From Gammaproteobacteria bacterium (lineage in GTDB: Bacteria > Pseudomonadota > Gammaproteobacteria > GRL18), in the NCBI GenBank assembly GCA_024511395.1, contig JANELJ010000093.1:1-7855 (forward strand): 7,855 nt of DNA, written 5' to 3'. This document shows positions 1-7,248 of this stretch, one piece after another (the stretch's first letter is position 1; every line of letters starts with the position of its first letter). Position numbers and translations under genes: made by a program. The notes below the pieces were generated by a model. That model was not told where the DNA came from. It made no database searches and was given only the letters and a program-made list of their open reading frames with translations.

Positions 1-439
1 TCTTTTTACCTGCAGAACGGCTTTGATAAACCACCAGACCACTGTCAACCGCCATTACAGAAAGCAGGTGTAAAGCCGTCATTTTATCCCCGTTATGATA
101 GCTTCTCCTTAAGGTTTTACCATCAATAGCCAGATGTTCATGACCTTGTTTTTCCCTTACGCTATTTAGCCAGCTAACAAAACAATCCAACCGGTTATCT
201 GGCGATAAACTCCCTATAATTCAGGCTATTGTATGGCGCCGGGGTATGCCTTGTTCAAATGCACGGTATTTTCTTAACCACTCCAGCTTTGATTCACCAA
301 AGCGTTGAATGTCTTTACAGCCTTCTGCCCCACATAAAATAGCCACCAGGGTTAAAAATACTATATCCAGTAATTCGTACCGGATGTTTATATCTGTTCG
401 GCTGTCTTGTAGTGATTTAAAATGAGGGTCAAAGTTCAT
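1..439 (-). pseudogene. ISAs1-family transposase, N-terminal part, with in-frame stop
   Basis: A DDE-type transposase that would cut and paste its own element. The best start is the ATG at 437-439 (protein MNFDPHFKSL), with GGAG 6 bases upstream; a TTG at 449-451 is possible but would overlap that ribosome site. The reading frame runs through the N-terminal ISAs1-associated domain (YELLDIVFLTLVAILCGAEG, then IQRFGESKLEWLRKY and IPRRHTIA) and meets TGA at 221-223. Beyond the stop the same frame continues without a break to base 1 with clear family sequence, IIGSLSPDNRLDCFVSWL and then AIDGKTLRRS, which holds the first catalytic Asp, followed by HLLSVMAVDSGLVV. The stop probably replaces an Arg codon (CGA to TGA). 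The C-terminal half with the other catalytic residues is outside the window. Confidence 0.85.
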
Positions 440-517
440 CAGAGTCTCCAAATGCTTACTTTAAAGATCTGAGCCTCATCTTTCAAATTAGTTCAATTTA
501 ATTTCGGGTTGTTTTTT

Positions 518-540
518 GAGCAAAGTATGATCCGGCCCTG
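518..540 (-). repeat. Terminal inverted repeat of the ISAs1-family element
   Basis: The bases GATCCGGCCCTG end at 540. On the minus strand this reads CAGGGCCGGATC going into the element, the expected outer end of an ISAs1-family IS. The IS3-family reading frame resumes within three bases of this end. The inner limit of the repeat is a guess because the partner end is not in the window. Confidence 0.65.
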
Positions 541-542
541 CA

Positions 543-887
543 TTAAGAGTGATACGGACACTGGAACGCATTATTGAATGGCGAGGCAAGCCCAAAACCA
601 TTCGATGCGATAATGGGCCTGAGTACATAAGCCAGAAAGTGGTTGACCGGGCAAAGGCACAGGATATAAAACGACAATATATCCAGCCGGGTAATCCACA
701 ATAAAATACTTATGTAGAGCGGTTTAATCGAACGGTACGCCATGAATGGTTAAATCAGTTTTTATTTAATTCTATAGAGCATGCACAGGAAACAGCAACA
801 TGCTGGAAATGGAGTTATAATAATGAACGATCCCATACGGCTATCGGTGGAGTACCACCCAGGCAAAAATTGGTTTTAGCCTGTTAG
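543..887 (+). pseudogene. IS3-family transposase orfB, C-terminal fragment with in-frame stop
   Basis: This is the C-terminal integrase core of an IS3-family (IS3/IS51-like) DDE transposase. The frame opens directly at the ISAs1 end with LRVIRTLERIIEWRGKPKTI, then CDNGPEYIS with the second catalytic Asp (codon 609-611), QYIQPGNPQ, a TAA stop at 702-704, and NTYVERFNRTVRHEWLNQ with the catalytic Glu (codon 717-719). Exactly 35 residues separate Asp and Glu, the DD(35)E spacing of the family. It ends with YNNERSHTAIGGVPPRQKL and a natural TAG at 885-887. The internal TAA stands where family members have Gln (CAA to TAA). The N-terminal half and orfA are missing, displaced by the ISAs1 insertion or lost. 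It cannot make active transposase. Confidence 0.85.
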
Positions 888-904
888 AAAACAATTTAAA
901 CCAT

Positions 905-991
905 CTTATCCACATACCCACAGGCCAGGCCTGTCAGTGAGATAAACCTGAAGGTCTCATCAACAGGCAGACCTATGGATATGTGGATAAG
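905..991. repeat. 87-bp imperfect palindrome with two consensus DnaA-box 9-mers
   Basis: The outer arms, CTTATCCACATA at 905-916 and TATGTGGATAAG at 980-991, are perfectly complementary. Pairing continues inward with few mismatches (CCA/TGG, AGG/CCT, CCTGT/ACAGG, TGAGA/TCTCA) to a 12-base loop at 943-954, with one bulged G near 928-929. TTATCCACA at 906-914 and TGTGGATAA at 982-990 match the Escherichia coli DnaA-box consensus. Most unpaired positions are C opposite A on the plus strand, which become G-U pairs in a minus-strand RNA. It sits between the IS3 remnant and the metal-efflux operon. It could be a MITE-like or REP-like repeat, an IS end, a structured RNA or a transcription barrier; nothing here decides which. 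Confidence 0.75.
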
Positions 992-1064
992 ACTTATGCA
1001 AAACCTCTATTTATGGATTGCTTTATAAATGGGGGGATTACCATAACACTAAACTGGATAAAAA

Positions 1065-2300
1065 ATGAGACCTGCTGAACCCGTAAAACCACGTATATTT
1101 CCCCATATTCTGAGCTGTGTACTGGCTCTGCTGTTACCGGCAGCCGCTTATGCCGCTCCTGCTGAACTGGTTGCCCTGCTGGATAAAATTATTGAAAACC
1201 AGCCGGAACAGCAGATCACTCAGGGACTTCAGGAAATGCACAGCACTAACCAGCAATATTCTGACAGCTGGATAGCCGGTGATATGGATCTGGTGGTTCA
1301 TCATGAAAACGATACCCTGACGGATGATGATGACTATAAAAACTGGCAGGTGGGGGTTGAATTTCCCCTCTGGCTCAGTAGTCAGAAGCAGGCTCAGAAA
1401 AGCATTACCCGCAGCTACGGCGAACAGCTCAGTGCCCATCAGCTCTACCTGCGCTGGTTAGCCTCTGAGCAGCTGCGCAAACTGGTATGGAATTACCGAA
1501 CCGCTGAAATTGAAGTGGACGCTGCCCGTTCAGCCCTGCAGAAAAGCCAGTCCTTATTAAACAAAGTTATACTGAAAGTAAAAGCCGGGGAAAGTCCCAG
1601 GATTGATCAGCTGCTGGCCCATAAAGCCGTTTTAAAACAGCAGAACAACCTGGTACAGAAACGCAGCACCCTGACCATTGCTCAGAACAACTTCAAGCGC
1701 TGGACCCGTACTCAAAACCTGCCCCAAAACATCCTCGAGCAGCCGCTTTCACCTTTACCGTTGGATCAGCATCCTAAAATAATTCAGCTGGCTTCGGCTC
1801 TGCAGATTTCCCGGGCCATGATGGAAAAAACCCAGGCCGGCAAACGGGATAATCCAAAAGTATTTCTGGGCGCTCAAAATGATAAGGACAAGTCCAATGA
1901 AAACAACTCACTGATCCTTGAAGTTTCTATTCCTCTGGGTGTTAATCTCGGTTTCTCACCCCGCCTGGCAGAAAAAAAACGCAATGTGTATGAACAGCAG
2001 GCGGTACTGGACAAAGCCAAAATTCAACTGGAACAGGACATTTTTCAGGCTCAACAGTGGCTGACTTCTGCACAGCAAAGTATTCATCTTACCAAAGAGC
2101 AGTATGCTATCAGTGTCAAGGCACTCAGTATGTCTGAACAGGCGTATCAACTGGGTGAAACCAATATTCAGAATTTATTACTGGTACAGCAGCAAACCGC
2201 AGAAGCAAAACGGGAATACCGTCTGGCAGAGGCCCGTTCAAGTCAGGCCGTTGCTAATTTAAACCAGGTAACCGGACATATTTTAGGAGCACAGCAATAA
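1065..2300 (+). CDS. Outer-membrane channel of a metal-efflux RND system (CzcC/CusC-like, TolC family)
   Basis: This is the outer-membrane exit duct of the tripartite pump encoded downstream. The 411-residue length is normal for the CzcC type. An N-terminal signal peptide is clear: basic n-region (K8, R10), hydrophobic LSCVLALLLPAAAYA and probable cleavage after A30. No lipobox Cys follows, so it is not an obvious lipoprotein. Two outer-membrane-efflux repeats are visible: helices around residues 105-215 (AGESPRIDQLLAHKAVL at 174-190), and residues 305-405 with the family signature AYQLGETNIQNLLLVQQQTA at 360-379. The start is the first possible ATG, since an in-frame TAA lies at 1059-1061. 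Its ribosome site is weak (TGGA at 1055-1058). The stop overlaps the next gene's ATG as TAATG. A short acidic, His-containing stretch (residues 71-90) precedes the first strand. Metal specificity cannot be read from this subunit. Confidence 0.9.
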   Translation: MRPAEPVKPRIFPHILSCVLALLLPAAAYAAPAELVALLDKIIENQPEQQITQGLQEMHSTNQQYSDSWIAGDMDLVVHHENDTLTDDDDYKNWQVGVEFPLWLSSQKQAQKSITRSYGEQLSAHQLYLRWLASEQLRKLVWNYRTAEIEVDAARSALQKSQSLLNKVILKVKAGESPRIDQLLAHKAVLKQQNNLVQKRSTLTIAQNNFKRWTRTQNLPQNILEQPLSPLPLDQHPKIIQLASALQISRAMMEKTQAGKRDNPKVFLGAQNDKDKSNENNSLILEVSIPLGVNLGFSPRLAEKKRNVYEQQAVLDKAKIQLEQDIFQAQQWLTSAQQSIHLTKEQYAISVKALSMSEQAYQLGETNIQNLLLVQQQTAEAKREYRLAEARSSQAVANLNQVTGHILGAQQ

Positions 2301-3433
2301 TGTTTAAACGTATCTACTCGAGTCCCATCCCGATGCTTATTCTTGGCGGCGCTCTGCTGCTGGGCAGTATTTCTCAGTCCGTTTTTGCCCAGTGCCTGAA
2401 ACTGACTAGGGAACAACAACAGGCCATGGGTATTAAAATCCAGTATGCAGAGCCGGTCAAGGTAGTGCCCAGCGCTGTTTTTCCGGCTCAAGCGACTATT
2501 CCTCTAAAAACCATACGCACTCTGGCCAGCCCTTTATCCGGACAGATTGTAAAGCTTAACTACGTACACGGTCCTATTAAAAAAGATGACATTATTGCAG
2601 AAATGGAGAGTCCCGAACTGCTGCAGCTGCAGGAAGAATTTCTGGCCACCTTATCCGATCTCAGTATCAGTCAGCAAAACCTGGATCGTGCCCGAAAATT
2701 AAACCAGAGCGGCATTTCATCCACCAAGAAACTTCAGCAAGCTTTAACCGATGTAAAAAAACTGATATTGAAAGAAATTCAGTTAAAGCAAAAACTGACC
2801 CTATATAGCATGACAGAATCCGCCATTGAAAAAATGGAACAGAAAAAAAAGCTACAGCCGGCCATTTTGCAATTAAAGTCCCCCATTGACGGGCAGTTAT
2901 TTGATCTAAAAATACGTCTTGGTGAAAGGGTAGAAAAGAACCAGAGCATTATTTCCCTGGGTGAAACTAATCCAATTGTTCTGGTAGTCAGAGTACCTGT
3001 GAGCATGGTCAATAAACTGGCTCATGGACAGCAGGTTGAAATCCTGGGAATGAATAAAACCGGTGAAATCCACCATATTAATTTAATAGTTGATCCCATG
3101 ACCCAGTCTGTGGATGTCCATATTCAGGTACAGAATGACGATAATACTCTGCGTACCGGACAATTATTTAAAATCCGTTTTTTAATGACACCGGAACAGA
3201 CGTCCTTCAAAATAAATTCTAACGCCATTAGTCAGTTTGACGGTAAAACGGTGGTATTTATTCAGGAGGGAAAACTAATTAAGCCGCTTCCAGTCAAAGT
3301 CATTAATATTACCAACCAGCAGCTTTATTTTACTCCTGCAGCAAACTACTCAGAACCGCTTATGGTGTGTGTTCAGGGCAGTACTGCCATTAAATCCGCC
3401 TTTGAAGCACAAAGCGGCTCTGAGGCTGAATAA
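2300..3433 (+). CDS. Periplasmic adaptor (membrane-fusion) subunit of the metal-efflux RND system, CzcB/CusB-like
   Basis: The adaptor joins the inner-membrane pump to the outer-membrane channel and may pass metal to the pump. It has 377 residues. A signal peptide (LILGGALLLGSISQSVFA) probably cleaves after A30. Next come the first half of the lipoyl domain (TLASPLSGQIVKLNYVHG, 74-91), an alpha-helical hairpin rich in Gln, Lys and Leu (about 104-185), the second lipoyl half (LQLKSPIDGQLFDLKIRLGE, 190-209), a beta-barrel (about 225-300, with VDPMTQSVDVHI) and a membrane-proximal domain ending near 365. AGGAG at 2285-2289 is the ribosome site, 10 bases before the ATG, which overlaps the channel gene's stop by one base; the two are probably translationally coupled. 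Two Cys remain in the mature protein (C32, C357). No C-terminal His-rich or CusF-like extension is present. Confidence 0.9.
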   Translation: MFKRIYSSPIPMLILGGALLLGSISQSVFAQCLKLTREQQQAMGIKIQYAEPVKVVPSAVFPAQATIPLKTIRTLASPLSGQIVKLNYVHGPIKKDDIIAEMESPELLQLQEEFLATLSDLSISQQNLDRARKLNQSGISSTKKLQQALTDVKKLILKEIQLKQKLTLYSMTESAIEKMEQKKKLQPAILQLKSPIDGQLFDLKIRLGERVEKNQSIISLGETNPIVLVVRVPVSMVNKLAHGQQVEILGMNKTGEIHHINLIVDPMTQSVDVHIQVQNDDNTLRTGQLFKIRFLMTPEQTSFKINSNAISQFDGKTVVFIQEGKLIKPLPVKVINITNQQLYFTPAANYSEPLMVCVQGSTAIKSAFEAQSGSEAE

Positions 3434-3442
3434 GGAGTTATT

Positions 3443-6428
3443 ATGTTAGCCCGAATATTACAGTTTTTCCTTGTCCAACGTACCTTGGTGGTCCTGATCG
3501 TGTTTGCCCTGCTAGACGGAGGCTGGCAGGCTTTTCAGAAAATACCCATTGATGCCTTTCCCGATGTGTCCCCGGCCCAGGTTAAAATGATTTTCAAGGC
3601 ACCGGGTATGACACCCTCAGAGGTTGAGCAGCGTATTATTGCCCCTCTGGAGCTGGAATTACTGGGTCTGCCCAACCAGAAAATATTACGTTCACTGGCC
3701 AAATACGCCATTGCCGATATTACTCTGGACTTTACCGAAGGCACTGACATTTACTGGGCCCGGCAACTGGTTTCCGAACGGCTGAACAATATGGATCTGC
3801 CTGAAGGTGTTACCGGCGGTATGGCGCCCCTGTCCACACCACTAAGTGATGTCTTTATGTTTACCATAGAAGGCAGCACCATGAACAATATGCAAAAACG
3901 CGATCTGCTGGACTGGGTGATCCGCCCTGCCCTGCGCTCAGTGGCCGATGTTAATGTTCTGGGTGGTTATGTACGCACCTTTGTGGTTAAACCCGATTAT
4001 CAGAAACTGCAGACCTATCAGATCAGTATTGATGAGCTGATTGACACCTTACGGGAGAATAATAAAAATGATGGTGCCGGACGGTTAAACCAAGGGGAAG
4101 AAGTTCTGCTGGTCAGAACTCAGGGTAATTTAACCGGTATTGAAGATATTCAGAACATTGTGGTGGAATATAAAAACAATGTAGCCATTACCATTAAGGA
4201 TCTGACCAGTGTAGAAATCGACTCCCTGTATCGTAACGGTGCCGTTACCCAGAACGGTAAGCAAGAAGTGGTTGAAGGTCTGCTCATGGCACTTAAAGGT
4301 GCCAATGCCAGGGAAGTCATTAGCGGTATTAAAAAACGTCTCAATGAACTGCAGCCTGCCTTTCCTGAGGGCATTTCTGTGTCGGTATTTTATAACCGCA
4401 GCGATCTGGTTAATACCGCTATTTACGGAGTATCTAAATCCCTGATTGAGGCCGTGGTACTGGTATTAATGGTTCTGCTATTATTTCTAGGTAATATCCG
4501 GGCGGCCGTCGCCGTGGCTCTGATCCTGCCTTTGTCTGTTTTAATGACCTTTATCTTAATGCGCTGGTACGGTTTATCGGCCAACCTGATGTCTCTGGGC
4601 GGTCTGGCCATTGCCGTGGGTATGCTGGTGGATGCCGCCGTGGTGATGGTTGAAAATATTATTTCCCATCAGGAAAAGGACGCTCACAAACCACAGGGAC
4701 AATTGCCTAAAATGCATATTATTTTCCGGGCACTCAAGGAAGTCTCAATACCGGTGATTTCCGGTATTTTAATTATTATGACGGTCTTTCTGCCATTGCT
4801 GACCCTGGAAGGTCTGGAAGGCAAACTGTTTGTCCCCGTAGCGCTGACCATTATTTTTGCCTTGGGCAGTTCACTGGTATTATCCCTGACTATCATCCCG
4901 ACTCTTGCCTCCTTTATCCTGAGTAAACCTTCACACCAGGAACCCTGGCTGATCCGTAAACTGCTGGCCATTTACCAGCCGGTTTTACAATGGAGTCTGA
5001 AAAATGACAAAATTATCGTGAGCGGTGCCGTGATTGCCTTGGTCTTTGCCGGGTTTATTTATACTCTGGTGGGCAAAACCTTTATCCCACAGATGGATGA
5101 AGGTTATATTGTGATGCAGATAGAAAAAACACCATCCATTAGTTTAAAAGAATCCACTCAGATGGATATGAATATCCAGAAAGCCATTCTAGAAAAAGTA
5201 CCTGAAGTCACCCGTATGGTGGCCCGTGTGGGTTCGGATGAAATCGGCATGGATCCTATGGGGCTTAATGATACCGATACCTTCCTGATGCTCAAACCCA
5301 CTGAGGAATGGCACATGCAGAGCAAGGAAGAACTGATAGCGGCAATTCGTGAGGTACTGGAAACCCGGTTCCCCGGTATTAACTATGCCTTTACCCAGCC
5401 CATTCAGATGCGGGTAGATGAAATGCTCACCGGTGCCCGCGGAGATCTGGCTATTAAAATATTCGGTGACAACCCGGAAGAACTGAACCATGTGGCCCGA
5501 CAGATGGTCAGTATGGTTAAAACCATTCCCGGTGCCGAGGATGTTTATACCCAGATGAATGAGGGTCTGCGTTATCTGCAGCTTAAAGTTAACCGGCATT
5601 ATTTATGAAGGTATCCGTCGTATTCCCCTGATGCTGCGTGCCCCGGAATCCTACAAGGCATCCAGTCTGGAAATGCTGCAACAGCCGGTCACCGTAAATA
5701 CCCCAAGGGGTATGGAAACCGTGATGCTCAGTCAGCTGGTGGATGCGAAATCCACGGAAGGGCCGGTATCCATTAAACGTGAACAGAGCAAGCGTTTCTC
5801 TGTGGTAGTGGCCAATGTCAGCGGCCGGGATCTGGTTGGATTTGTTGAAGAAGCCAAAGCCAGAGCCAAAGAATTAAAAATACCTGCCGGATATTATTTT
5901 GAATGGGGCGGCAAGTTTGAAAATCAGCAGCGCGCTGCACAGAAGCTGGCCATTGTAGTACCCGTTGCCCTGGTGCTGATCTTCCTGATTCTGTTCAGTA
6001 CCTTCGGCTCCATACCCCAGGCACTGATGGTATTAATTAATGTGCCCTTTGCCCTGATCGGCGGCATTGTCACCTTATGGCTGACCGGTGAATACCTGTC
6101 GGTACCGGCTTCTGTCGGCTTTATTGCCCTGCTGGGTATTGCAGTACTGAACGGCGTAGTAATGATCACCTATTTTAACCAGTTACTGGCCAAAGGCCTG
6201 ACCCTGTCACAGGTGGTCATGGAAGGTGCTCTGCGGCGGCTGCGTCCGGTACTGATGACCGCATCCATTGCGGCTTTGGGTCTGGTGCCCCTAGTATTTG
6301 CCACCGGCCCTGGCTCTGAAATACAGCGCCCTCTGGCTATTGTGGTTATTGGCGGATTGTTCAGCTCGACACTTTTAACCCTGCTGATACTGCCCATTAT
6401 TTTTAAACGTTTTGGCAAATATTCCTGA
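3443..6428 (+). pseudogene. HME-RND metal-efflux pump (CzcA/CusA family), broken by an internal deletion with frameshift
   Basis: This was the inner-membrane proton-driven pump of the tripartite exporter. AAGGAG at 3432-3437 overlaps the adaptor's stop and serves the ATG at 3443. The first frame gives 721 residues: TM1 (about 10-30), porter domain (PIDAFPDVSP at 35-44), TM2-TM6 (about 335-495), TM7 (about 525-543) and most of the second porter domain. In TM4, GMLVDAAVVMVEN holds D397 and E404, the proton-relay pair; A391 stands where Cupriavidus CzcA has a second Asp. The frame ends at TGA 5606-5608 just after YLQLKVNR. Family sequence resumes in another frame with GIIYEGIRRIPLMLR (from about 5595) and runs through TM8-TM12 (FIALLGIAVLNGVVM; EIQRPLAIVVIGGLFSSTLL) to TGA 6426-6428. 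The 25-30 residues normally between these blocks (xxYGLxxxDV...G..) are absent, so this is a deletion of roughly 77-80 bases rather than a one-base slip. The rejoined length, about 1020, fits the family. An ATG at 5559 opens the second frame but would make only a C-terminal fragment. Confidence 0.88.
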
Positions 6429-6442
6429 GGGAGAATGCTGGT

Positions 6443-6739
6443 ATGCAAAAGTGTATTTTAAGACTGATTGTAGACAATGGACTGTACTATTCTATGACCG
6501 ACTGCCTGCTGACCTTCCCTGAACGGGAACTGGAATTTATGGGATTCTCCATACAGGCACATACCCAGATGCTGGGTGAAATCAGTGAACAGGTATCCGG
6601 TTTTAAACAGAAAATACTGATTGAAATCAGCACCCATAACGATGAAGCCCGGCTGATTTATCAGCATGTAAAAAGTACTCTGACGGAAGCCAGCTTTGAG
6701 ACCCAGCTGTATCCCTTACTGGAACTGGATCACCAGTAA
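6443..6739 (+). CDS. DUF3240-family small protein of metal-efflux operons
   Basis: This 98-residue soluble protein has no signal peptide or membrane segment. It resembles the DUF3240 family, small proteins commonly encoded beside CzcA/CusA-type pumps and thought to have a ferredoxin-like (PII/CutA-like) alpha-beta fold. Visible family features are an N-terminal strand (CILRLIVDNGLYYSMTDCLL), FMGFSIQAH at 32-40 (families usually show F...V.GHG here), the block SEQVSGFKQKILIEI at 48-62, and a C-terminal strand ending YPLLEL. Its role is unproven; a cytoplasmic metal sensor or pump modulator is the usual guess. AGGGAG at 6428-6433 lies 9 bases before the ATG and overlaps the pump gene's TGA, so it belongs to the same operon. 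An out-of-frame ATG at 6435 is not used. The gene is open although both neighbours are broken. The family call comes from pattern and context. Confidence 0.72.
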   Translation: MQKCILRLIVDNGLYYSMTDCLLTFPERELEFMGFSIQAHTQMLGEISEQVSGFKQKILIEISTHNDEARLIYQHVKSTLTEASFETQLYPLLELDHQ

Positions 6740-6759
6740 CAAACCCGTCCAGTATCCAT

Positions 6760-7248
6760 ATGAATAAAGTCTAAGCGCCGGTAATAGCCGACTCCACCAA
6801 CTTTCATGGTCATGGCCAGTCACAAATCAGAGTTGCCCAAGCCGCACTGGATCGAACCCGTTTAACAGCTCCCTTTAGCGGCCGGGTTGCGGCCTATGTA
6901 TTGGATCGGGAAAAACAGTCCCGTACTGTTGAAATAGAAGTGGATTTTAAACACCCCGAAGACAGTCAGAATATGCTGCCCGGCTATAGTGCAGATGCTG
7001 AAGTTATTTTACAGCACCAAACACAGGTATTACGCATACCCTCTGAAGCCCTGTTTGATAACAACAGGGTGCTGGTATTAAACAGTGATGGACAACTGCA
7101 GCAGCGGCAGCTTAAAACCGGTATCAGCAACTGGCATTTTACCGAGGTCATTGACGGTCTCAATGCCGGTGAACAGGTAGTCACGTCAATAGAACGTGAA
7201 GGCGTAAAAGCCGGTGCTTATGCCACCATAGAACCTCAACATGATTGA
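6760..7248 (+). pseudogene. MacA-like periplasmic adaptor of an ABC exporter, with 5' and internal deletions
   Basis: These are remains of the adaptor of a MacAB-type ABC export system. In one frame, ATG AAT AAA GTC at 6760-6771 may be the original start, 20 bases after the DUF3240 stop. It meets TAA at 6772-6774, probably a deletion joint. The frame then stays open: SQIRVAQAALDRTRLTAPFS (end of helical hairpin and start of second lipoyl half, from about 6829), GRVAAYV, and directly LDREKQSRTVEIEVDF, which normally belongs several tens of residues later. The rest of the lipoyl half and the first beta-barrel strands are missing. The C-terminal part is well preserved: MLPGYSADAEVIL, VLRIPSEALF, LKTGISNWHFTEVIDGLNAG and VVTSIEREGVKAGA, typical of MacA-like adaptors. 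Signal peptide and most of the hairpin are lost. The TGA at 7246-7248 overlaps the ATPase ATG. A TTG at 6901 opens a 115-codon reading but would give no complete domain. Confidence 0.82.

Larger units (their letters stand above)
1..540 (-). mobile_element. ISAs1-family insertion sequence, one end (runs off the window)
   Basis: The segment holds the 5' part of an ISAs1-family transposase gene on the minus strand and ends at 540 in a terminal repeat beginning CAGGGCCGGATCATAC when read inward on the minus strand. Family knowledge: ISAs1 elements start with CAGGG-type ends and make 8-10 bp target duplications. The other end lies to the left of the window. Immediately outside, from 541, the sequence becomes the coding sequence of a different (IS3-family) transposase, which fixes the boundary and shows a nested insertion. 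The far-side copy of the target duplication cannot be seen. Confidence 0.8.

Noticed and set aside
543..743. 66-codon minus-strand reading frame
   Set aside because: It lies opposite the clear IS3-family transposase fragment and has no family likeness of its own.
905..991. Replication origin
   Set aside because: There are only two DnaA-type boxes, both within one palindrome, with no AT-rich region, iterons or replication gene nearby.
1001..1064. Promoter for the metal-efflux operon (TATAAA at 1024-1029)
   Set aside because: No acceptable -35 element lies at the right spacing. No CueR/MerR-type dyad or CusR-type box was seen, so the promoter cannot be placed.
888..1064. Right-hand terminal repeat of the IS3-family element
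   Set aside because: An IS3-type end should lie here, but without the matching left end no boundary can be assigned.
1134..1439. 101-codon minus-strand reading frame opposite the channel gene
   Set aside because: The opposite strand encodes a signal peptide and efflux-channel repeats. This frame has no recognisable domain.
5189..5599. 136-codon minus-strand reading frame
   Set aside because: It is a shadow of the pump gene on the other strand, where conserved RND motifs show the true coding sense.
5590..5608. Programmed ribosomal frameshift joining the two pump frames
   Set aside because: No slippery heptamer with following structure is evident, and conserved residues are missing at the joint, so slippage alone would not restore the protein.
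5559..6428. Independent gene starting at ATG 5559
   Set aside because: The first dozen codons overlap the first pump frame out of register. The product would be a C-terminal pump fragment, and no convincing ribosome site precedes it.
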